Assembly (NCBI GenBank): GCA_019242135.1
Contig: JAFAWC010000454.1
Coordinates: 1-6,208, forward strand
Source of the DNA: Mycobacteriaceae bacterium
GTDB taxonomy: Bacteria > Actinomycetota > Actinomycetes > Mycobacteriales > Mycobacteriaceae
Direction of reading: 5' to 3'
DNA: 6,208 nt
Made by a program: the position numbers and the translations under genes. The notes beneath the pieces are model-generated. The model saw nothing but the letters and a program-made list of their open reading frames with translations, made no database searches and was not told the origin of the DNA. Shown here piece after piece: positions 1-5,827 of this stretch (the stretch's first letter is position 1; each line of letters begins with the position of its first letter).

Positions 1-264
1 CTGGCCGACGGTGACGCAGGCGGCGTAGAGCACCGTGTTGAGCAGCATCCGCCAGAACGGCATCAGCGTGAACACCTCACCGTAGTTGGACCATTGCGGA
101 TGCGACGGTAATAGCCGAGGTTCGGTCACCTCGGCTTGCTTTTTCAACGAGCCCGACACCGCCCACAGAATCGGAAACACCGCACACCACGCGATACCGA
201 TGAGCGCGACATAGACGGCGGCCGCGCGCACCAGGCCGCGCCTGACCACCCGCGCACCCGACAT
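1..264 (-). CDS. Carbohydrate ABC transporter permease, MalG-like (N-terminal 88 residues, cut by window edge)
   Basis: This is the second integral-membrane subunit of a sugar importer of the MalFG class; it would pair with the neighbouring MalF-like permease to form the translocation channel. Reading from ATG at 264-262, 88 codons are open to the window edge. After a basic start (SGARVVRRGLVR) comes a first membrane helix at about residues 13-36. It leads into PILWAVSGSLKKQAEV, the family's conserved segment after helix 1, followed by the WSNYGEVF stretch typical of the first periplasmic region. A second helix begins near residue 74 (FWRMLLNTVLYAACVTVG). The cytoplasmic EAA loop that contacts the ATPase lies outside the window. 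The ATG shares one base with the TGA of the upstream permease (TGATG), so translation is probably coupled. Family assignment is firm; the substrate is not visible. Confidence 0.9.
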   Translation of the reverse strand, partial: MSGARVVRRGLVRAAAVYVALIGIAWCAVFPILWAVSGSLKKQAEVTEPRLLPSHPQWSNYGEVFTLMPFWRMLLNTVLYAACVTVGQ

Positions 265-1154
265 CAGTACTCCACGACGCTTAGCCGCGTGAGCCGCAGC
301 TGCAGCACCGTCAACCCGAGCAGGATGGCGAACATCACCCATGCCAGCGCGGACGCATACCCGAAGTCCAGGAAAGCGAAGGCGTGCTGGAAGAGCATGA
401 TCCCGAGAACGTAGGTGCCGGTCTCAGGTCCGCCGTGCCCGCCGGTGAGGACATAAACCTGGTCAAATGCCTGGAACGCATTGATGATTGAGATGACGAC
501 GACGAAGGCCAGCGCTCCGCGGATCAGTGGGACGGTGATCGAGAAGAACTGTCGCACTCCCGACGCACCGTCGACCCTCGCGGCGTCGTAGAGGATGCGG
601 GGCACACCCTGCATCGCGGCCAGCAGGACGACGGTGGCGAACGGCACGCTCTTCCAGACGCTGACCGTGCACAGCGACACCATCGCCCAGTTGGGCTCGG
701 TCAGCCAGGGCACCGGGCCGAGTCCGGCCCACCCGAGCATGGTGTTGAGCAGGCCGTTGTCGGTGTTGAAGACGAACTGCCAGACGACGGCCATCACCAC
801 CGATGAGACCGCCAGCGGCAAAAACATCACCGTCCGGAAAACACCGATGCCGCCGATCTTCCGGTTCAGGGCGCCGGCCACCACGAGGCTGATCGCAACC
901 GTGGGCACCAGCGTTCCGACGGTGAAGATCACCGTGTTGCGGATTGCGATCCAAAATAGGGGGTCGGCGGTGAAGAGCTGGGAGAAGTTGCCCAGGCCGA
1001 CGAACTTGGGTCGGGTGAACAAATCCCACTTCTGAAAGCTCATGTAGAGCGAGAATCCGAGCGGAAACAGCATGAACACGACGATCGCGGCCAGGTTCGG
1101 CGCGACGAACGCGCGTCCCGCCCGCGCGCGTTGTCTGGTGAGCCTGCTGGTCAT
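264..1154 (-). CDS. Carbohydrate ABC transporter permease, MalF-like
   Basis: This is the first channel subunit of a binding-protein-dependent sugar importer in the cytoplasmic membrane, 296 residues long and complete. About six hydrophobic segments are visible, near residues 15-38, 70-95, 108-130, 157-180, 212-230 and 265-287. Between the fourth and fifth lies the cytoplasmic EAA coupling loop (residues 189-210: YDAARVDGA, then FFSITVPL), which docks on the ATPase. The early WDLF...FVGLGNFSQLF region is also typical of MalF/UgpA-type permeases. An open frame extends upstream to 1271, but that extension is Arg-rich and lies inside the binding-protein gene. The chosen ATG at 1154-1152 overlaps that gene's TGA (ATGA), gives the usual family length and starts just before the first helix. 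No strong ribosome binding site precedes it; a GAGG lies about 14 bases upstream, so reinitiation after the upstream gene is likely. Confidence 0.93.
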   Translation of the reverse strand: MTSRLTRQRARAGRAFVAPNLAAIVVFMLFPLGFSLYMSFQKWDLFTRPKFVGLGNFSQLFTADPLFWIAIRNTVIFTVGTLVPTVAISLVVAGALNRKIGGIGVFRTVMFLPLAVSSVVMAVVWQFVFNTDNGLLNTMLGWAGLGPVPWLTEPNWAMVSLCTVSVWKSVPFATVVLLAAMQGVPRILYDAARVDGASGVRQFFSITVPLIRGALAFVVVISIINAFQAFDQVYVLTGGHGGPETGTYVLGIMLFQHAFAFLDFGYASALAWVMFAILLGLTVLQLRLTRLSVVEY

Positions 1155-2470
1155 CGACTGCGCAGAACCTCGTCGACGTCGCGGGACAGCCCCGCCAACG
1201 ACGAGGCCGGACGCACGCCGCGCAGCACCGGTCCGAAGCTGCGATCCATCAGCGCGTCGATCTTCTCCCATACCGGGGTGACCGGCAGATACCCCGAATT
1301 CGACGGCCCGCCGGTGAGCACGTCGAGGGCACCGATGTTGGTGTGCGCCTGCGCGAATCCGGCCGAGCCGACCGCGGAGGTCAACACCGGCACGAACAGA
1401 CCCGTCTCACCGGTCAGCGCCTGCCCGGTCGGGCCGGTCGCGAACTTCACGAACTCCCACGCCTGATCCTTGCGGGAACTGGACGCCGCGATCGCGAGAC
1501 CGGTGGTGCCGATGTCGGACCGGGCCTTATCCGCACGAGGTCCCGACGGCAGCACCGTGATGTCGAAGTCGAGACCGTCGGCGCGCGAGAAGGTCTCATA
1601 TCGCCAGTGTCCGCCCAGCGCCATGGCCGCCCGGCCGGAGGAGAACAGGTCCATGGTGGACATGGATTGCTGGTCGGCGGCTTTGGGCGCCACCCCGTGC
1701 CGGCAGGCGAGGTCTGCGTAGAACTGGATGCCGTCGATGAATGCCTCGTCATCGAAATTCAGGTGCGTCGGGTTGGCGCGCGGCGTGCACCACGGGGTGC
1801 CGTTGTTCATGCCGAACAACCCCGCGGAGTAGTACGGAACCCAGGTGTCCACGAATCCCCACTGGGTGACTTTGCCGGCGCGGTCGCGCCGAGTCAGTGC
1901 GACAGCGGCGTCGAGGAACTCCGCGTAACTCCACGCCGCATCCCACCGCGCCGGCGGCGGCGCCATGTTCGCGTCGGCGAACAGCTTCTTGTTGTAGAAC
2001 AGGAAGTTTCCCGACCACTGCTCCGGAAGGGCGTACTGGCCGCCGTCAAAGGTGAAGGTCTCATACAGCGCCGGCACGCTGTCGGCCTTGAGCTCCGTCG
2101 CGAACGTCTGATCCCGCGCCAGCATCGTGGTGAGGTCGAGCAGCACCCCCCGGTCGGCCAACCCGGCGTACGTCAACTCCCACGCCATCAACACATCCGG
2201 GCACTTGCCGCCCGCACAGAACGTCGACATCTGCTGCATCGGGTCGGGCCCCGACAGCACCGTGCGCACCGGGATGTCGCGATGCGCGCGCTGGAACGCC
2301 TCGACGATGCGCATCCTGGCGTCCGCCTCGTCCGGGTTGGCCTGGAAGAAAAATGTCAGCGCGTTGTCGTCCTCGCGACCGCACGACGACGGCCACGGCG
2401 TCAAGGACGCCGCACCGAGCACCGCGGCGCTGCGAAGCAGCGTGCGCCGGCCGAACCGCTTGTCGAGCAT
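1151..2470 (-). CDS. Sugar-binding (lipo)protein of an ABC importer, Tat-type signal
   Basis: Extracytoplasmic solute-binding protein of the carbohydrate family 1 type, 439 residues; it would capture the substrate outside the membrane and deliver it to the two permeases encoded next. The N-terminus has a twin-arginine motif (GRRTLLRS, R8-R9), a hydrophobic stretch to about residue 24 and a possible lipid-attachment cysteine at C30 in PSSC-GRED. That lipobox is atypical, since Leu at -3 is replaced by Pro. Family features include CPDVLMAWELTYAGLADRG (90-108), YALPEQWSGNFLFYNKKLF (146-164), AAMALGGHWRYE (281-292) and KDQAWEFVKFATGPTGQ (334-350). Cysteines C85 and C90 flank the ligand-region turn and could form a disulfide. 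Length and order recall M. tuberculosis Rv2041c (from memory, not checked). The ATG at 2470 has AGAGG just upstream, though with only two bases between. It starts 15 bp after the propeller stop, so the two genes are probably co-transcribed. Ligand unknown. Confidence 0.93.
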   Translation of the reverse strand: MLDKRFGRRTLLRSAAVLGAASLTPWPSSCGREDDNALTFFFQANPDEADARMRIVEAFQRAHRDIPVRTVLSGPDPMQQMSTFCAGGKCPDVLMAWELTYAGLADRGVLLDLTTMLARDQTFATELKADSVPALYETFTFDGGQYALPEQWSGNFLFYNKKLFADANMAPPPARWDAAWSYAEFLDAAVALTRRDRAGKVTQWGFVDTWVPYYSAGLFGMNNGTPWCTPRANPTHLNFDDEAFIDGIQFYADLACRHGVAPKAADQQSMSTMDLFSSGRAAMALGGHWRYETFSRADGLDFDITVLPSGPRADKARSDIGTTGLAIAASSSRKDQAWEFVKFATGPTGQALTGETGLFVPVLTSAVGSAGFAQAHTNIGALDVLTGGPSNSGYLPVTPVWEKIDALMDRSFGPVLRGVRPASSLAGLSRDVDEVLRSR

Positions 2471-2485
2471 CGCCTCTGAGCTGAG

Positions 2486-4813
2486 CTACGCCGAAACCAA
2501 CGACAACCCGTCGCGGTGCCGCACGAATGCCCGCCCGCCGTCCGCGCTGACACTGATGTCGAAGGGCCTGCGTCCGACGGCAACGGTTTCGCTGACGGTC
2601 GACGTCGCGGTGTCGATGACCGATACCGAGTCGTCGCGGCTGTTCACGACGAATGCCCGCCCGCCGTCGGGGCTGACCGCGACCCGACACGGCCGTGCGC
2701 CAACGGAAACGGTGGCGATGACCGAGTCGGTCGCGGTGCCGATGATCGACAGCGAGTTGTCGAGGTTGTTGACGACGTAGGCCCGGCGCCCATCCGGGCT
2801 CACCGCGACGTCCCACGGGTACTGGCCGACTGCGAGGTTCTTCACCGTCCCGGTCGCCGTGTCGATCACCGACACCGAGTTGGTGTCTGAGTTCACGACG
2901 TAGCCGCGCGCACCGGCGGTGGTGAAGACGGGCTCTGGCCCGTAGCCGCCGATGCCCAGACGTCCGATGACGCGGTGATACGTGGCGCTCCCCGGGTCGG
3001 TATCGATCACCGACGTCGCCCCGTTTCCACACAGTCCGGCGTACAGTCGTAACCCGTTGGGGCTGAGCGAGATTCGGTACGGATAGGCCGCTAGTTTGAT
3101 GGCCGCCGTCCTGTTGGTGGCGGTGTGGACCGCCCACACCACGTGGTCGAAGTGGTTGATGGCGTAGACCCATCTGCCATTGGGGGCGATGCGCAGCGCG
3201 GTCGGCGGGTCCCCGAGTTCGATGTGGTTGATTACCGTGTCGCGGCTCGGGCTGTCGGCGACGGTGTCGATCACCGTCAGGTGGCCATCGACCTCGTCGA
3301 CGGCGTATGCCCGGCTGCCGTCGCGACTGAGCACGACGCCCGTGGCCCACGACATTCCGACATCGAGAGTGTCGATGACCGTGTTGCATGACTCACTGTC
3401 CAACGCGGTGTCGATGATCGACAGCGAGCCGTCGTCGTGGTTGGTGACGTACGCGCGGGTGCCGTCGCGAGTCAGCACGAGCGCCGACGGATACCGGCCG
3501 ACGTTCACCGTCGCGGACCGCCCGGACGTGTCGATCACCTCGATCGCGTCGTCGTCGGTGCGGATCACGAACGCCCGGCTGGTGTCCGGGTCGGCGACGA
3601 CGTCATAGGCGTTGCGATCGATCGGGATTGACGGCGCGGCCTTTTCAGGATGAGAACGACCCTTGCCCGACACCCCGCCGTCCGCGCCCGACACCCCGTC
3701 GCTCCCGCCCGACAACCCGCCCGACAACTCGGCCGCGACGGTCGACACGGTTTGCGCGCGAAAGTCCGTGATGTATGCGCGGTCGGCCGCGGGATCGGCG
3801 GCCACACTGTAGGGCGCACCCGCGGGAATGGTGTTCATCGCGCCCGTTTCGATGTCGATGATCGTCACGGTGCCGGCGACGAGCGACGCGTCCAGCGCCG
3901 TGACGAACGCGTACCGGGCGCCGACGGCAACGCCGACCGGGTGGTCACTCAGCAGCAGGGTCTCAGTCACCGCGGTGGTCGACAGATTCACCACCGAGAC
4001 CGAGCCGCCCCCGGTGTTGGTGACGAAGGCCTGGGCGCCGTCCGGTGTGATCGCGACCTGGGCCGGGTGCTTGCCGACCGCGATGGTGTCGGTGAGGGTA
4101 CCGGCGAGCGTATCGACGACGATCAGCGAGTGCGCCTCGTTGTCCACGACGTAGGCACGCTGCTCGTCGGGGCTGATGGCCACCCCGGTAGGCGCCGTGC
4201 CGACGGCGATCGTGCACGTCTCCCCATTGAGGACCGACGTCTCCCCGGAGAGCACCGTCAACGTCCCGTCGGTCTGATTCGTCACGTACACGCGTTCGCC
4301 CGCGACAGCAACGCCGTACGGGTTTTCGCCGACCGCCATGGTCGTGGTGACCGAAAGGGCGTCGGTGTCGATGACCGACACCGAATTGCCAACCGAATTG
4401 GCCACATAGGCCCTGCGGCCATCTGCGCTCAGCGCGATCCCGTACGGTGCCCGGCCGACGTTGACGGTGGCGACCACCGTGCCGGTGCCGGGGTCGATCA
4501 CCGACACGGCGTCGTCACCGGTGTTCACCACGTAGACGCGGGTCCCGTCCGGGCCGACGGCCACGCCGGTCGGGAACGCGCCGACGGAGACGATGTGGTC
4601 TGCGCCGGTCGGGGCGGCAATCGGTGTCTGCAGCGGGATGTCGTATCCGGTGTCGCCGTGGATCAATTCGGCGAGTGCGGGGAGGCGGGCACGGACCCGT
4701 CGCACCACGGCGCGCACTGACGCGAGCATCGGCACGTGCACGGTCGGCGTGGTAGCGCTCAGCGAAGCGAGGCCACTCACGTTGGTCCGCCAGACCGGCA
4801 AATGCGAGCTCAT
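2486..4813 (-). CDS. Tandem YVTN-type beta-propeller protein (about 15-16 blades)
   Basis: A 775-residue protein built from repeats of about 42 residues with the pattern VG-x-x-P-x-GVAVSPDG-x-RAYVVN-x-x-x-x-SVSVIDTAT, i.e. YVTN/YncE-like propeller blades. Numbering from the GTG at 4816, seven blades span about 77-363. A Gly/Ser linker covers 364-396, and eight blades plus a partial ninth span about 401-776. Blades at about 437-484, 485-532 and 576-620 carry a longer outer loop (IDT...TVI). The first 70 residues have no hydrophobic signal sequence; they hold an Arg-rich amphipathic stretch (31-45). An in-frame TAA at 4855-4853 rules out a longer N-terminus. ATG (4813) is chosen over the adjacent GTG (4816); AGGA lies 9 or 6 bases upstream respectively. 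Such propellers usually act as binding scaffolds; no catalytic residues are recognisable. Function and ligand are unknown, and location is unclear. It lies 15 bp before the sugar-binding protein gene, which suggests a link to the importer. Confidence 0.9.
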   Translation of the reverse strand: MSSHLPVWRTNVSGLASLSATTPTVHVPMLASVRAVVRRVRARLPALAELIHGDTGYDIPLQTPIAAPTGADHIVSVGAFPTGVAVGPDGTRVYVVNTGDDAVSVIDPGTGTVVATVNVGRAPYGIALSADGRRAYVANSVGNSVSVIDTDALSVTTTMAVGENPYGVAVAGERVYVTNQTDGTLTVLSGETSVLNGETCTIAVGTAPTGVAISPDEQRAYVVDNEAHSLIVVDTLAGTLTDTIAVGKHPAQVAITPDGAQAFVTNTGGGSVSVVNLSTTAVTETLLLSDHPVGVAVGARYAFVTALDASLVAGTVTIIDIETGAMNTIPAGAPYSVAADPAADRAYITDFRAQTVSTVAAELSGGLSGGSDGVSGADGGVSGKGRSHPEKAAPSIPIDRNAYDVVADPDTSRAFVIRTDDDAIEVIDTSGRSATVNVGRYPSALVLTRDGTRAYVTNHDDGSLSIIDTALDSESCNTVIDTLDVGMSWATGVVLSRDGSRAYAVDEVDGHLTVIDTVADSPSRDTVINHIELGDPPTALRIAPNGRWVYAINHFDHVVWAVHTATNRTAAIKLAAYPYRISLSPNGLRLYAGLCGNGATSVIDTDPGSATYHRVIGRLGIGGYGPEPVFTTAGARGYVVNSDTNSVSVIDTATGTVKNLAVGQYPWDVAVSPDGRRAYVVNNLDNSLSIIGTATDSVIATVSVGARPCRVAVSPDGGRAFVVNSRDDSVSVIDTATSTVSETVAVGRRPFDISVSADGGRAFVRHRDGLSLVSA
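3666..3726 (-). repeat. 21-bp in-frame minisatellite in the inter-propeller linker
   Basis: The plus-strand word cccgaca starts at 3666, 3687, 3708 and 3720. The first three copies are exactly 21 bp apart and the last is 12 bp further on. In the protein this is a seven-residue repeat, LSGGSDG / VSGADGG / VSGKGRS (residues 368-388), within a flexible Gly/Ser-rich linker joining the two propellers. Because the unit is seven codons long, copy-number change would keep the reading frame. Confidence 0.65.
4216..4257 (-). repeat. 21-bp imperfect tandem duplication inside blade 3
   Basis: Two adjacent 21-bp units (4216-4236 and 4237-4257 on the plus strand) both begin acgtctcccc and match at 17 of 21 positions by eye. 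In the protein they give LSGETSV followed by LNGETCT (residues 189-202). This fits a seven-codon slippage duplication in the loop between a blade's last strands. Confidence 0.6.
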
Positions 4814-4883
4814 CACTCTCGATCCTAGGGTCGGCGGAGTGCTTGGGCACGGTTATTGCATACCTTCCTCGCAGGTCATCGCG

Positions 4884-4908
4884 GCTAAGCGGGCCTAGCA
4901 AATTTTTT
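4884..4908 (+). terminator. Inverted repeat followed by a T tract (possible plus-strand-oriented terminator)
   Basis: Plus strand gctaagc (4884-4890), gg, gcctagc (4893-4899) can pair as a seven-position stem with one mismatch (A-C on this strand; a G-U wobble in the opposite transcript). It is followed by aaa and six T (4903-4908). The orientation suits a plus-strand transcript, yet no plus-strand gene lies upstream. On the coding (minus) strand the same site reads as an A/T tract followed by the hairpin. The two-base loop is tight, so the usable stem is shorter. It could equally be an operator-like dyad for the propeller gene. Confidence 0.3.
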
Positions 4909-4910
4909 CA

Positions 4911-4927
4911 GCGCGCCGGCGTCGCGC
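4911..4927 (-). terminator. GC-rich inverted repeat just after the isomerase stop (possible terminator lacking a U tract)
   Basis: Five fully complementary GC pairs (4911-4915 with 4923-4927) enclose a seven-base loop, 19-35 bases beyond the isomerase stop codon. On the minus strand the sequence that follows is TGAAAAAATTT, not a T run, so this is not a canonical intrinsic terminator. High GC makes chance hairpins common. It is recorded because its position fits the end of the catabolic transcript. Confidence 0.22.
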
Positions 4928-4945
4928 AGACATCGATCCGAATCG

Positions 4946-5827
4946 TCACACCGGCATCCGCGCAAAAACGTTCTGCAGGTGCGTGACACTGGCGATCACA
5001 TCGCGCACCGGCCCCTCGTCGACCGGCTCAGCGGACAGCATGGTGTCCTGCTCGAGTACGTACCAACCGTCAAACCCGTTGTCCCGCAACGCTGTAACGA
5101 TCGCGTCGACATCGACGCTCCCGAGTCCCAGCGGGGTGTACAAGCCCTGCGCGACCGCCTGCGTATAGCTGAGCTCACCCGATCGGACCCGGGCGGCCAG
5201 CGCCGGGTCGACGTCCTTGAGGTGGACGTGGGCGATTCGGTCGGGCACCGCCCTGGCGAGCGAGGCCGGATCTGTGCCACCGATCACCAGGTGGCCGGTG
5301 TCCAGGCAAAGCGCAACCGCCGAGCCGCTGAGCAGACGCTGCACGTCGTCGGGCGTCTCGATGACCGTTCCGACATGGGGGTGCAGGACCGCAGGCACGC
5401 CACGCCGGGCGGCCACCGCTGCCAGCCGGTCCAGGTTGGCCAACAACGTGTCCCACTGCCCGTCGTCGAGGGAAAACGAGGAATCGTAGCCGCGCTGGCC
5501 CGCGACCGCCGCCACCACCAACACACCTTCGCCGCAGGCCTCCAGCAGGTCCAGGCGGCCCGCGATGTCGTCGACAAAATCGTGATCGGCGTCGTGCAGC
5601 AGCACCGGCGCGAATGCCCCCGCGCAGCGCAGACCGTGGAACCCCAGCTGTCGCACCGGTTCCGGTAGGTACCCGGGCGGGCCCAGTTCGGTGCCGGCAA
5701 GTCCGGCGAGGCGCATTTCGGCCAGCACGCGGTCGGGACCGAGCTGATGACCCCACCCGGGGACTTCGCACACTCCCCACGAAATCGGCGCGCCGGCGAT
5801 TTTCCCGGCGACCTTCGCACCGCTCAC
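4946..5827 (-). CDS. TIM-barrel sugar isomerase/epimerase, IolE/IolI-like (possible inosose dehydratase)
   Basis: A 293-residue cytoplasmic enzyme of the xylose-isomerase-like TIM-barrel superfamily. Family landmarks, numbered from GTG at 5827, are IAGAPISWGVCEVPGWG (10-26) at the first strand, TELGPPGYLP (46-55), HPHVGTVIET (149-158), CLDTGHL (174-180), HVHLKDVDP (200-208), LGLGSVDVDAI (233-243) and GWYVLEQD (254-261). The HPH-GT, DTGH, HVHLKD and EQD elements match the divalent-metal and substrate site of IolE-type 2-keto-myo-inositol dehydratases. Likely metal ligands are E157 or an equivalent, D176, H202 and E259. An upstream open frame reaches 5917, but the GTG at 5827-5825 overlaps the TGA of the oxidoreductase (GTGA) and begins just before the first barrel strand. 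It is therefore preferred over that longer form. Pairing with an IolG-like dehydrogenase supports a role in inositol-type polyol breakdown; other sugar epimerase roles remain possible. Confidence 0.88.
   Translation of the reverse strand: MSGAKVAGKIAGAPISWGVCEVPGWGHQLGPDRVLAEMRLAGLAGTELGPPGYLPEPVRQLGFHGLRCAGAFAPVLLHDADHDFVDDIAGRLDLLEACGEGVLVVAAVAGQRGYDSSFSLDDGQWDTLLANLDRLAAVAARRGVPAVLHPHVGTVIETPDDVQRLLSGSAVALCLDTGHLVIGGTDPASLARAVPDRIAHVHLKDVDPALAARVRSGELSYTQAVAQGLYTPLGLGSVDVDAIVTALRDNGFDGWYVLEQDTMLSAEPVDEGPVRDVIASVTHLQNVFARMPV

Larger units (their letters stand above)
2500..4590 (-). repeat. Degenerate tandem repeat, about 126 bp per unit, encoding propeller blades
   Basis: The coding region of the propeller is itself a diverged tandem array. 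Each unit of about 126 bp (up to about 145 bp where a blade loop is longer) contains recurring words on the plus strand such as gtgtcgatgaccgacaccga and acgacgtaggc. These correspond to SVSVIDT and AYVVN in the protein. Units near 2560-2700, 2690-2820 and 2820-2910 are the most alike, so the C-terminal blades were probably amplified most recently. The array is interrupted by the linker coding region at about 3617-3727. Boundaries are approximate. Confidence 0.7.
4814..4945. promoter_or_regulatory. Intergenic region between the isomerase and propeller genes
   Basis: This is the only gap of notable size in the window and the one place where an internal promoter for the propeller-importer genes could sit. 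It carries the two inverted repeats listed separately. On the minus strand it also has an AT-richer word, GGTATGCAATAACC (4864-4851), about 40 bases before the propeller start, which could serve as a -10 region. No convincing -35 element is seen at normal spacing. An AGGA ribosome binding site lies at 4826-4823. No small gene is supported here. Confidence 0.3.

Noticed and set aside
1155..1271. A 39-residue N-terminal extension of the MalF-like permease
   Set aside because: It lies within the binding-protein gene, is Arg/Gly-rich, and the ATGA overlap start at 1154 gives the normal permease N-terminus.
1343..2479. A 378-codon open frame on the plus strand opposite the binding-protein gene
   Set aside because: Composition is dominated by Arg, Gly, Val and His, as expected for the antisense of a GC-rich gene; it has no recognisable domain and lies opposite a clear family member.
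2061..3389. A 442-codon minus-strand frame spanning the propeller/binding-protein junction
   Set aside because: It is out of frame with both real genes and is rich in Arg and His with no family signature; it crosses two well-supported genes.
2486..4600. Repeated sequence considered as a CRISPR array or mobile repeat
   Set aside because: The units are about 126 bp, diverged, fully coding and match propeller blades; there are no uniform short repeats with unique spacers.
3650..4720. A 356-codon open frame on the plus strand opposite the propeller gene
   Set aside because: It is an Arg/Asp/Gly/His-rich antisense shadow that repeats because the propeller repeats; no start signal or domain supports it.
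4515..4901. Minus-strand open frame starting in the intergenic region and running into the propeller gene
   Set aside because: It overlaps the propeller N-terminus in another frame, is Arg/Asp/Pro-rich and resembles no family.
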